Positions 18,459-26,185 of a stretch of 64,000 nt of DNA are shown in pieces. Below the pieces are notes generated by a model that saw nothing but the letters and a program-made list of their open reading frames with translations, had not been told where the DNA came from and made no database searches. How positions within the stretch are numbered: the stretch's first letter is position 1; every line of letters starts with the position of its first letter. A program made the position numbers and the translations under genes. This DNA is from Roseiarcus sp963696665 (GTDB lineage: Bacteria; Pseudomonadota; Alphaproteobacteria; Rhizobiales; Beijerinckiaceae), in contig CAVOLE010000008.1 in the NCBI GenBank assembly GCA_963696665.1, forward strand, positions 682,001 through 746,000, written 5' to 3'.

Positions 18459-19214
18459 ATGGACGGCGAGCGTTTTGCCCTGGTGACGGGCGCGGGTTCG
18501 GGGATCGGCAAGGCTTCGGCTTTGGCGTTGGCGCGTAGCGGTTGGCATGTGGCGCTTGCCGGCCGGCGCGCGGACGCGCTCGAGGAGACCGCGCGCGAGA
18601 TCAAGGCGCTCGGCCGCCGCGCGGTTCCCGTTCCGACCAATGTTGCCGACCCCGACGCGGTCAAGGCTCTGTTCGCCAGAATTGAGCGCGAGTTCGGCCG
18701 GCTCGATCTTCTGTTCAACAACGCAGGCCAGAACGCGCCCCCGGTTCCGATCGACGAACTGACCTTCGACCAGTGGAAGGCGGTGGTCGACGTCAATCTG
18801 AACGGCATGTTCCTCTGCGCCCAAGGCGCCTTCGGGCTCATGAAGCGCCAGCAGCCGCAGGGCGGGCGAATCATCAACAACGGCTCGATCTCGGCCCATA
18901 CGCCCCGGCCCCTCTCGATCGCCTATAACGCGACCAAGCACGCGGTCAGCGGGATGACCAAGTCGATCGCGCTCGACGGGCGCGCCCACGATATCGCCTG
19001 CGGCCAGATCGACGTCGGCAACGCGCTGACCGAAATGGCCCGCAAGCAGACCCAAGGCGTGCGCCAGGCCGACGGCCGCATCGCGCCCGAGCCGATGATG
19101 GACGTGAACGAGGTGGGCGAAGCGGTCGCGCATATGGCGAGCCTGCCGCTCTCGACCAACATTCTGACCCTGACCATCATGGCGACCAAGATGCCCTATG
19201 TCGGCCGGGGATAG
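18459..19214 (+). CDS. SDR-family oxidoreductase
   Basis: A 251-residue classical short-chain dehydrogenase/reductase. Seen: TGAGSGIG (cofactor loop, residues 10-17), GRR after strand two suggesting NADP preference, NNAG (residues about 90-93), Ser of NGSIS and the active-site pair in YNATKHA. The substrate is not deducible. It follows the EamA gene by 17 bp and may share its transcript. Confidence 0.85.
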   Translation: MDGERFALVTGAGSGIGKASALALARSGWHVALAGRRADALEETAREIKALGRRAVPVPTNVADPDAVKALFARIEREFGRLDLLFNNAGQNAPPVPIDELTFDQWKAVVDVNLNGMFLCAQGAFGLMKRQQPQGGRIINNGSISAHTPRPLSIAYNATKHAVSGMTKSIALDGRAHDIACGQIDVGNALTEMARKQTQGVRQADGRIAPEPMMDVNEVGEAVAHMASLPLSTNILTLTIMATKMPYVGRG

Positions 19215-19239
19215 CGCAACCGCAGCGCGAGTCGCCGTC

Positions 19240-19345
19240 AAGGAAAAGCAAGGAATTCCAAGCAAAAAGGCTTGGATTTCGTTGGATTTATTTGGCCGAT
19301 TCGGGGCTTTTCAATGGGTTGCGGCGAAAAAAATAAAAAAATTTG
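19240..19345 (+). repeat. Dispersed repeat copy B (LDFLGFSRPN type)
   Basis: The 480-bp gap after the SDR holds the most diverged copy of the repeat seen at 7207-7274 and 56900-56972. The shared bases are TTGGATTTCGTTGGATTT...TTTTCAATGGGTT, encoding LDFVGFIWPIRGFSMGCG from 19272. AT-rich sequence follows at 19326-19345. Nothing else recognisable is present up to 19695. Confidence 0.6.
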
Positions 19346-19695
19346 CCCGTGTCTTAACTCGCGTCTCGGGTTGCGTGCGGGTCGCCTAAACCGCATTTCC
19401 CGCTCTAGTTTTTCCCCTTCATCCTCCGCCTCGGCGCGGCCCGTCTCGCGACGGCCGCTATTTCCGGCAATCTCGACAAGATAGCACATTTTTCGGTCTA
19501 AGCAAAGTCATTGCATCAAAAAATCGCTGCCCCTGAAGAAGCAGGGAGGGTCTGGCCGCCTCACGCTTGTACGCCATTAGGCAAGATCGTTCGGAAGGAC
19601 CATCATCGCAAGCCGACCCGAAGCCCGGATCAGTTCTGGCCATGACCTTCGTGTGACCGGAATACCATCTGCGGCTAGGAGATAGCCAGGCGCGC

Positions 19696-20562
19696 TCAGG
19701 CTTGGGTCGAGGACCGCGCCGCCGACGGCGCGCGGGTCGGGGCGGCCGGGGCGAGCGGCTCGAGCAACTGGCCGATCATCGTCTCCGGCATCGAGGTCGA
19801 GGTTCCGTAATCCTTCGGCCAGGCCTTCGGCAGATAGAAGGTGCCGAACAGGCGGTCGACGAATGGCAGCATCGCTGAATAATTGTGGTCCTTGTGGTCT
19901 TCAAGCGTGTGATGCCAGTGATGGAACGCCGGGCTCGCGATGATCTCCTCGAACGGCCCCAGGCGCCAGCGCACATTGGCGTGGATGAAGAAGCTCCACA
20001 GCGAGCCGATGAACAGCACCAGCATCGGCACCAGAGACGGGTTCGGGCCGACCGGCGAAGCGAGGCCGGTCGCGTAAAGGAGCGTCAAGCCGCACAGGCG
20101 GGTGAAGATCACGTCGACCGGATGCCCGCGGGTGTTGACTAGGAAGTTCACATGCTCGGCGCTGTGATGAACGGCGTGGAAACGCCAGAGCAGCGGAATC
20201 TCGTGGCTCCAGCGGTGGCCCCAGTAAAATCCGATCTCGCCGACGACCATGGCCGCAATCATGCGCGCCCAGAGCGGCAGGGCGCCCGCCGCCCCGGTGA
20301 CGGCGCCCGGAAGAGACGAGTGGATGAGCCAGGCGATCAGGAGCGCCGGCGGGCTGAGAAGAAGCGTGGTGAAGAGGCCGTTGAAGAAATACCAGGCGAG
20401 ATTGACCGACCAACCCCTCGCGAACAGCTTCCCGGGACGGACGGCGAAGATATGCTCGAGCGGCGCAAATACGATCGTCACAACGGCGAGCAGCAGGCAA
20501 GCCCGCACCACATTGGTCGCGAACCCCATGAGATGCTGATGCGAGGCCAGAAACCCAGTCAT
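19696..20562 (-). CDS. Sterol desaturase/fatty acid hydroxylase family protein
   Basis: A second membrane di-iron oxygenase-like protein, 288 residues from the ATG at 20562 (an upstream TTG is less likely). The histidine boxes are all present: GHRWSHE, HAVHHSAEH, and HHWHHTLEDHKDHNYS. The last is extended and resembles bacterial fatty-acid/sterol hydroxylase proteins. Hydrophobic segments lie near residues 15-35, 55-80 and 100-120. The tail is alanine/proline/serine rich. It is the second family member within 3 kb but is not close in sequence to the first. Confidence 0.86.
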   Translation of the reverse strand: MTGFLASHQHLMGFATNVVRACLLLAVVTIVFAPLEHIFAVRPGKLFARGWSVNLAWYFFNGLFTTLLLSPPALLIAWLIHSSLPGAVTGAAGALPLWARMIAAMVVGEIGFYWGHRWSHEIPLLWRFHAVHHSAEHVNFLVNTRGHPVDVIFTRLCGLTLLYATGLASPVGPNPSLVPMLVLFIGSLWSFFIHANVRWRLGPFEEIIASPAFHHWHHTLEDHKDHNYSAMLPFVDRLFGTFYLPKAWPKDYGTSTSMPETMIGQLLEPLAPAAPTRAPSAARSSTQA

Positions 20563-20665
20563 AAACGCATGCCTTCCCGTCGCGGCGCCGAACGACGACC
20601 TTGTAACCAAAACCGGAGCGGAATCCGATCCGCCCCGGTCCCAAAGCGTGTTCGGCCCGTCCGCC

Positions 20666-21472
20666 TCAGGCTATCGCGAGACGCGCCTTGCGGCGGCGGC
20701 GAAAGGCGGCGAAGCCAAGGCCGCCGAAGCCGGCCAGCATCATCGCCCAGGTCGACGGCTCAGGAACGGCGGTCAGCGACACGCCGTCCAGAAGGGCGAA
20801 CGGCGGCAGGTTGCCCGAAGGCGTCCCGACCGCCAGGAACGACAGCAATTCGCTCGTCGAATCGGCGGTGAATGTAAAATTCTCGAGCATCCAACCCGAG
20901 AACGAGCCAGGCGTCCCGACGCCGTTGGTATTCGAGTAAGGCGTCGTGGCGAATGGATCGCCGCCGAGGCTGCCGGTCAGCTGGATGGTTCCGTAGCCGG
21001 TGCGGTTAGAAAGCTCGGTGCCAGCCCAATAGAAGCTGAGTTCGTACTTATCGCCGACGGTCAGGCCGCCGATCGTCTGGTCAAGCGGTCCGTCGGCGGC
21101 CGGATCACCGTCCAGTCCCACGAAGTTGCCGCCGTTGGGGCTCAAGGCGTTGAAGTTGCTGTTGAGGTGCTGAGGCTCAGTGGACGTGAAGCGAGTATCC
21201 GCGTTGATACTGCTGGCGTTGGCTACGTTACCAAAGAACAGGATGTTGTAAGTGCTCCCCCCGGTCGTAAACCAATTGGTCAGGTCGCCGGTGTACTTCC
21301 AATTGGAATCGATCTCCGCCCCGCTCGCGTTCGTCGGATTGAGCGTTGATGGCAAAGTATCGTTCTCGAAGCCGCCGTTTTGCACCAGATTTGCCGCCTG
21401 CGCGCCTGTGCTCAGCAGCGGCGCCAGAGCAAGCGACCCGAGGGCCGCGGTCACTAGTAAAGCGTTTCTCAT
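20666..21472 (-). CDS. PEP-CTERM sorted exported protein
   Basis: A 268-residue secreted protein with a signal peptide (MRNALLVTAALGSLALAPLLSTGAQA) and a C-terminal sorting tail: VPEPSTWAMMLAGFGGLGF followed by the basic FRRRRKAR. The PEP motif, hydrophobic helix and Arg cluster are the exosortase recognition signal. The mature part starts NLVQNGGFEND, resembling carbohydrate-binding-like beta-sandwich exoproteins of the PEP-CTERM class. No exosortase gene is in this window. A possible promoter (TTGACT-17-TAAATG) lies upstream at about 21500-21530. Confidence 0.88.
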   Translation of the reverse strand: MRNALLVTAALGSLALAPLLSTGAQAANLVQNGGFENDTLPSTLNPTNASGAEIDSNWKYTGDLTNWFTTGGSTYNILFFGNVANASSINADTRFTSTEPQHLNSNFNALSPNGGNFVGLDGDPAADGPLDQTIGGLTVGDKYELSFYWAGTELSNRTGYGTIQLTGSLGGDPFATTPYSNTNGVGTPGSFSGWMLENFTFTADSTSELLSFLAVGTPSGNLPPFALLDGVSLTAVPEPSTWAMMLAGFGGLGFAAFRRRRKARLAIA

Positions 21473-21478
21473 GGGCAT

Positions 21479-21979
21479 CCCTTTTTAAATTCCGCACCGC
21501 GTCTGCACATTTACGCCTTGTTAATGTTCCAGTCAATAAACATTTTGCAGTGGTTATCAGGCGGAGGCGGCCTTCGGCGGAGCTGAGCCAACCATTCAGA
21601 GTCGGCCGGGGGGTTGCCCGCAATGAACGGCGCGCGCTGAGCGATGAGCTCACTAAGGGCGAGCGCCACGCAAATAAAGTAACTGAAAGCAAAATGCTGG
21701 GGCTGGGACCAGTGGCTATCCTCCCATTCAATCTGCGTTTGAAGCTCGGGATTGCCTCGCATTGCGGAGCTTGTCGCGCGCGATCGGGGCGCCGCGCCGA
21801 TTAACCTTTCGTTAGTCAATCAGCCGATATCCGTTTGACGCGGTATGGCAAGCCGACAGGAGTGTGACCGCGCTCACTGCGCATTTGAACAGCGGCCGCC
21901 ATGCTTGACCCTTGACATGGACGCGGGTCAGGCGCTTTTGGCGGGCTCAGAGTTGGCAGGGGACGGCCGGTTGGGGACG
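21479..21979. other. Gap without a confident gene
   Basis: Between the divergent PEP-CTERM gene and the small protein at 21980 I see only AT-richer promoter-like sequence near 21500-21545 and weak ORFs without family features or ribosome sites. It may contain gene remnants. Confidence 0.4.
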
Positions 21980-22111
21980 ATGCAATATCTTCTGATTCTT
22001 CTTGTCGCCGTAACCGTGGCTTGCGGGGCGGCGGCCACCGTGACCATCGCGCTCGCGCCCGCTTATGCGGACGGCGGCGCCAAGGGCTATTATAGCGAGG
22101 CCAATCCTTAA
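21980..22111 (+). CDS. Small membrane-anchored or exported protein, 43 residues
   Basis: The ATG at 21980 opens a 43-codon frame, with GGGGA upstream as a weak ribosome site. The first 32 residues are a single hydrophobic segment (QYLLILLVAVTVACGAAATV...), ending in an AYADGG-type possible signal cleavage site, then a short tail GGAKGYYSEANP. It is either a tiny single-span membrane protein or a small secreted peptide. No family recognised; existence uncertain. Confidence 0.4.
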   Translation: MQYLLILLVAVTVACGAAATVTIALAPAYADGGAKGYYSEANP

Positions 22112-22444
22112 GGGGCTGCCCCGGCGGGCGCCTCCTCTTCCCCTCCCATCCCGAGCTTGTCGAGGGAGAGGGCTGGGGTGAGGGTTTGCTTCAAGCTAGT
22201 GGATCAAATCTCACATTTGAGTCCTGCCCGGATTGCCTTTTCGCCTACGCCCAGAATGAGCTTGGCAGGCATAACGCCGCGATCAGCAACAGGACAGATT
22301 TTGCGGTTTTGCGCGTGGCCTGCCAAACGATGAGTAGTTCCACGCATTGCCAAATGCGCCGTGGCGCGGCACCGTAGATTTTCATGTCTAATCTAGACAG
22401 GATGCGATCAATGTAAACTTATGTGACAAGGAGGAGACGCGGTG
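22112..22444. other. Gap with a palindromic intergenic repeat
   Basis: 22128-22185 carries a CCCCTCCC...GAGGGAGAGGGCTGGGGTGAGGG unit of the dispersed repeat also found near 25030, 45720-45890, 49805-49910 and 63470-63565. The rest is the leader of the PEP-CTERM gene; no gene seen. Confidence 0.55.
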
Positions 22445-23119
22445 ATGAACACTTTGTTGCGCAAGCGCTTTTTTTCCTCTGTCGCGGTGGCTGGTCTCGC
22501 CACGCTAAGTATGGTTTCGGCTGCAGGCGCGGTCGCGGTACTTCTGCCGGGCACGCCTTTGTCGGCGAGCGCGGACGCCGCGGCGGACCCGTTCAACTTC
22601 AGCTTCAACGAAAACGGGGTCGGCTTGATCGCCATATTGCAATCGAACGGATCGTATGGCCCACCAACGGTGCTCAAACCCATAGCTGGCGCCCCGTTCT
22701 TGACCTGGCAGCTTCCGCAACCCGTCGTGCCCGGAGACGTCTCATTCGCAGAGCCGCCCGCGACGGCATGCACCAGTTCGGCCAACTGCAGCGACGGGTT
22801 GCGGTTTACCACCACAGCCACTGGTTCTACTATGTCCTTCTTCTCGGGCAATGATGATCCCGGCCCAGCCGCGCTGGCGGATACTGGTTTCCCGAGCGGT
22901 TTCGACTTTACGGCTTTTCAGCGTTCAGAAACTGGTTCCGAACAAAGCAATGGCTTCGCATATGTGGCCGGCCCCGGCACTCCATCACTGACAAACTTTT
23001 ACAACGGAGTGAGCGATACGATTCCCGAGTCAGCGACTTGGGTGATGCTGTTGCTCGGCTTCGTTGGCCTCGGCTTCGCCGGATATCGCCGGGCGCGGGT
23101 CCCCGTTTCGCTCGTCTGA
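22445..23119 (+). CDS. PEP-CTERM sorted exported protein
   Basis: A 224-residue secreted protein. The signal peptide is FFSSVAVAGLATLSMVSAAGA. The tail IPESATWVMLLLGFVGLGF plus GYRRAR is a PEP-CTERM signal, with Glu kept. The mature part is low in charge and rich in Gly/Ser/Thr/Phe and has one likely disulphide (TACTSSANCSDG). AGGAGG precedes the overlapping GTG/ATG start pair; the ATG is taken. Its own 3' terminator hairpin is the insertion site of the IS element that follows. Confidence 0.86.
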   Translation: MNTLLRKRFFSSVAVAGLATLSMVSAAGAVAVLLPGTPLSASADAAADPFNFSFNENGVGLIAILQSNGSYGPPTVLKPIAGAPFLTWQLPQPVVPGDVSFAEPPATACTSSANCSDGLRFTTTATGSTMSFFSGNDDPGPAALADTGFPSGFDFTAFQRSETGSEQSNGFAYVAGPGTPSLTNFYNGVSDTIPESATWVMLLLGFVGLGFAGYRRARVPVSLV

Positions 23120-23136
23120 AAAAAGCCCCTGAGTAA

Positions 23137-23156
23137 GGGCCGCTTCTGAGCGGCCT
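23137..23156. repeat. Left 20-bp direct repeat (target duplication) of the IS element
   Basis: GGGCCGCTTCTGAGCGGCCT is identical to 24664-24683 and abuts the left inverted repeat exactly. The sequence is itself a hairpin (GGCCGCT/AGCGGCC), so the target was probably the terminator of the upstream PEP-CTERM gene. Confidence 0.88.
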
Positions 23157-23167
23157 CAGACCGCTGA

Positions 23168-23203
23168 CAAACCCCGTCATTGTTCGGCGGGGTTTGTTTT
23201 TTT
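23168..23203 (+). terminator. Inward-facing terminator inside the left IS end
   Basis: Stem CAAACCCCG/CGGGGTTTG with an eleven-base loop and a seven-T run on the plus strand. It would stop transcripts arriving from the upstream PEP-CTERM gene. Confidence 0.75.
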
Positions 23204-23242
23204 GTGGGGGAGTGGGCGGGTGGAGCGCCGGGCCTTGCTGTC

Positions 23243-24610
23243 TCAGGCTGTGGGGGCGAGCCGTGTGGCGGCGGAGAGGGCGATCTTCTTCATGTTCTGC
23301 GCGGCGGCGGCCATCAGGCATTGACACTGGACCCGCACGAGGCCGCGGAACCGGGCGTAGCGATGGCCGAAGAGCTGCTTGGCGTCGGCGAAGGATCGCT
23401 CCACTGTCTCCTTGCGCCGCGCGTAGACGCGCTTGCCCCAATCGGTGAGGCGGCGGGCGTCCGTGCGCTCGCGCGCGTCCTGCCAGACATGGCGGGTGAT
23501 GGTCCGCTCGGCCTTGCCGTTCGTCGTGCACGAGGCGAGCTGCGGGCAAGCCGAGCAGATCTTTCGATCCGAGCGATAATGGCGATAGCCGTCGCGGTCG
23601 GTCAGCGCATAGGTCAAGGGCTGGCCTTGCGGGCAGCGATAGACGTCGTTCTCGCGATCGTAAGCGAACCGGCTTCGGCGCATCATGCCCGGCCTCGGCG
23701 GGGTCGGCGCGCGATAGCCGGTGACGCCGGCGATCCCCCGGTCTTCAAGGCCCTTGGCGATGGCGGCGGAGGCGTAGCCTGCGTCCAGCCCGACCGCCGT
23801 CACCGCTAAGCCGAAGCGCTCGCGCTGCCGATCGAGCCGTTCAAGATAGGGAATGCTGTCGTGGACATTGGCGGGCGTGGCGTAGGTGTCGGTGATGAGG
23901 CCAAGGCGTCCATCGACAGTGCGGTGGTCGAGATAGAAGAAGCCCTTCGGCTTGCCGTCCCGCACCATGTAGCCGGCTTGCGGGTCGCTCCGGCTGACCT
24001 TGGTCTCCTTCACCTCCGGCTCGCGCGGCGCGGGCGCGAGCGGCTTAAGCCGGTGCGCGGCGCGATCCTCCTCGACCGCCGCGTCAAGCGCCTCCCAATA
24101 GGCCGCTCGCGACTTGGCTGCGGGCTCAAGATCGAACTTGTTCTTGTTGGCGCTGGCCTTGAGATGGGTCGAATTGGTGTAGAGCGTCGTTCCCTCAATC
24201 AGGCCAAGCGCCATCGCCTGCTCGACAATGCGGTCGAAAATCGCCTGCGGGATCGAAGCGTCCTGATAACGCCGCCTTCGGTTCTGGCTCAGCGTCGAGG
24301 CGTCGAACACCGGATCGGTCAGTTTGAGCCCGAGAAACCAGCGATAGGCGACGTTGACCTCGATCTCGCGGATAAGCTGCCGCTCCGAACGGACGCCGAA
24401 CAGATAGCCGACGAACAGGGCCTTGAACATCAGCGTCGGATCGAGCGGCGGGCGCCCGTTGTCGGCGCAGTAGAGCGGCGCCGTCAGATCGTGAATGAAG
24501 GAAAAATCGACCGCCGCCTCAATCTTGCGAACAAGGTGATCGGCCGGAACCAGCTGCTCCAGGCTAACGATCTCAAGCGAAGTCTGAACCGGGCCAGGAC
24601 GACGAATCAT
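23243..24610 (-). CDS. IS1182-family-like transposase
   Basis: A DDE transposase of about 455 residues. Seen: N-terminal DUF772-like block (VPADHLVRKIEAAVDFSFI, GRPPLDPTLMFKALFVGYLFG), RWFLGLKLTDPVFDASTLS with the first catalytic Asp region, GLDAGYASAAIAKGLEDRGI with the second, a Cys cluster KICSACPQLASC, and ETVERSFADAKQLFGHRYARFRG with the final Glu. Architecture and length fit IS1182/IS5-like elements. The ATG at 24610 (MIRRPGPVQ) is preferred; the alternative 15 bases upstream lies in the terminal hairpin. Confidence 0.9.
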   Translation of the reverse strand: MIRRPGPVQTSLEIVSLEQLVPADHLVRKIEAAVDFSFIHDLTAPLYCADNGRPPLDPTLMFKALFVGYLFGVRSERQLIREIEVNVAYRWFLGLKLTDPVFDASTLSQNRRRRYQDASIPQAIFDRIVEQAMALGLIEGTTLYTNSTHLKASANKNKFDLEPAAKSRAAYWEALDAAVEEDRAAHRLKPLAPAPREPEVKETKVSRSDPQAGYMVRDGKPKGFFYLDHRTVDGRLGLITDTYATPANVHDSIPYLERLDRQRERFGLAVTAVGLDAGYASAAIAKGLEDRGIAGVTGYRAPTPPRPGMMRRSRFAYDRENDVYRCPQGQPLTYALTDRDGYRHYRSDRKICSACPQLASCTTNGKAERTITRHVWQDARERTDARRLTDWGKRVYARRKETVERSFADAKQLFGHRYARFRGLVRVQCQCLMAAAAQNMKKIALSAATRLAPTA

Positions 24611-24622
24611 AGCCAACTCAAT

Positions 24623-24650
24623 CAAAAACCCCTGGCCAAAGCCAGGGGTT
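24623..24650 (-). terminator. Inward-facing terminator inside the right IS end
   Basis: On the minus strand AACCCCTGGC/GCCAGGGGTT with a four-base loop is followed by TTT. It would stop transcription entering from the right, mirroring the left-end hairpin. Confidence 0.65.
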
Positions 24651-24663
24651 TGTCAGCGGTCTG

Positions 24664-24683
24664 GGGCCGCTTCTGAGCGGCCT
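24664..24683. repeat. Right 20-bp direct repeat (target duplication) of the IS element
   Basis: Identical to 23137-23156 and followed here by TTCTTT, so this copy retains the T-run of the original intrinsic terminator. Confidence 0.88.
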
Positions 24684-25060
24684 TTCTTTGCGCGCCCGCA
24701 AAGACAGCACTTGCTGCCACTTTCGGCTCGGCGGCCGATTTCCGCATAGTCCGTTGCATGCGCAATCTATACAGCGCCATAAAAGGCCGATCGGCAATCC
24801 GCGACCTTTTCGCAGTCAAGCACGACTGCGCCGGCAATCTGCTATCCATGCCGGCGATCTTTCCCGATCAGATGGTCCAAAATGTTCGCTCTCCGCGCTT
24901 TTGAGACATCGCCTGTCGGGTACCAAGCGTTTGATTTGAACCACTAGCCCTCATTCGTCGCGCCCAAGCCCTCATCCGGCGCCATAGCCCGTCGAAAGAC
25001 GGGCGTCTTTCGACGGGCTATGGCGCCACCTTCTCCCGGAGGGAGAAGGGAAGGGGTGCG
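24684..25060. other. Gap between IS element and aldo/keto reductase
   Basis: No gene seen. It holds a 50-bp perfect hairpin (24978-25027, 24-base arms with a two-base loop) directly followed by a TTCTCCCGGAGGGAGAAGG repeat unit near 25030-25052. Confidence 0.6.
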
Positions 25061-25942
25061 TCAGGCTGGCGCGGCTCCCTTCGCGATCTCGTCGAGCTCG
25101 GCCGCCATGTCGTCCGGCAACTCGAGGCTGGCCGCGGCCAGGTTCTCGCGCAGATGTTCGAGCGATGAGGTGCCTGGGATGAGCAGGATGTTGGGCGCGC
25201 GCCGGACGAGCCAGGCCAGAGCAACCTGCATCGGCGTCGCGCCGAGCCGCATCGCTGCGCCATTGAGCGCCGACGACTGCAAGGGCGTGAAGCCGCCGAG
25301 CGGGAAGAACGGCACATAGGCCACGCCGGCTCGCGCAAGGTCGTCGATGAGCGCGTCGTCGTCGCGCCGCGCCACATTATAGAGGTTCTGCACGCAGACG
25401 ATGTCGCAGATCCGGCGCCCCTCCTCGATCTGGTTCAAGGTGGCGTTGCTGAGCCCGATATGGCGCACGAGACCCTGGCGCTGAAGCTCGGCGAGAGCGG
25501 CGAGCGGCGCCTCGATGGGCCCTTCGGCGGGTCCGTGGACCGAGCCCATGATCCGCAGATTGACCACCTCCAGCACGTCGAGCTGGAGGTTGCGCAGATT
25601 GTCGTGGACGGCGCTCGTGAGGTCGTCCGGGCTCATGGCCGGGTTCCAGGACGCGTCGTCGCCCCGGCGCGCGCCGATCTTGGTGACGATGACGAGGTCG
25701 TCGGGATAGGGATGCAGCGCCTCATGGATGATCTGATTGGTCACGTGAGGGCCGTAGAAATCGCTGGTGTCGATGTGATTGACGCCGCTCGCGACGGCCT
25801 CGCGCAGCACCGCGATCGCGGCGTCGCGGTCCTTGGGCGGCCCGAACACGCCCGGGCCCGCGAGTTGCATGGCGCCGTAGCCGAGGCGCTTCACAACCCG
25901 GTCGCCGAGCGGAAACGTTCGTGCGTCGCTGATGTCGTTCAT
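25061..25942 (-). CDS. Aldo/keto reductase
   Basis: A 293-residue TIM-barrel NADPH-dependent oxidoreductase. Seen: the early LGYGAMQL; catalytic Asp and Tyr in NHIDTSDFYGP; Lys in VIVTKIGARRG; QNLYNV; and the cofactor-binding end LLIPGTSSLEHLRENLAA. The usual active-site His is replaced in NLRIMGSVHGP by a nearby position, as in some AKR subfamilies that act on small aldehydes. The ATG at 25942 is taken; the ORF extending to 26788 is a shadow of the divergent gene. Substrate unknown. Confidence 0.86.
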   Translation of the reverse strand: MNDISDARTFPLGDRVVKRLGYGAMQLAGPGVFGPPKDRDAAIAVLREAVASGVNHIDTSDFYGPHVTNQIIHEALHPYPDDLVIVTKIGARRGDDASWNPAMSPDDLTSAVHDNLRNLQLDVLEVVNLRIMGSVHGPAEGPIEAPLAALAELQRQGLVRHIGLSNATLNQIEEGRRICDIVCVQNLYNVARRDDDALIDDLARAGVAYVPFFPLGGFTPLQSSALNGAAMRLGATPMQVALAWLVRRAPNILLIPGTSSLEHLRENLAAASLELPDDMAAELDEIAKGAAPA

Positions 25943-26185
25943 TGGCTGATCTCCCTGGCGCCGGCTTATGAATATAGGGCGCGCCGGCGGAGGCGACAGA
26001 GGGTTCGAATGGACGGGTTGTCTCGGCGGCGGACGCAGCGGCGGACGCATGCGCCATTCGGCGATCAAGCGCCCCTTTTCAAACGGACGACTTAGCCGAA
26101 CGCCGGCGTGACAACAGCGAGAATCCGGTTGCATGCGGTAAAAATGGGATTTAGTGAATAAAAACTGCAAGCTGGGGTTTGCCTG

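Larger units (their letters stand above)
23157..24663 (-). mobile_element. Complete IS1182-family-like insertion sequence
   Basis: A 1507-bp element bounded by perfect 19-bp inverted repeats, CAGACCGCTGACAAACCCC at 23157-23175 and its complement at 24645-24663. It encodes one transposase on the minus strand and is flanked by 20-bp direct repeats. Intact transposase, perfect ends and perfect duplication point to a recent insertion. Just inside each end is a hairpin with a T-run placed to stop transcription entering from outside. Confidence 0.92.

Noticed and set aside
21511..21819. 102-codon minus-strand ORF in the gap near the PEP-CTERM genes
   Set aside because: No family match, no clear ribosome site and low-complexity composition; could be a remnant, but not supported as a gene.
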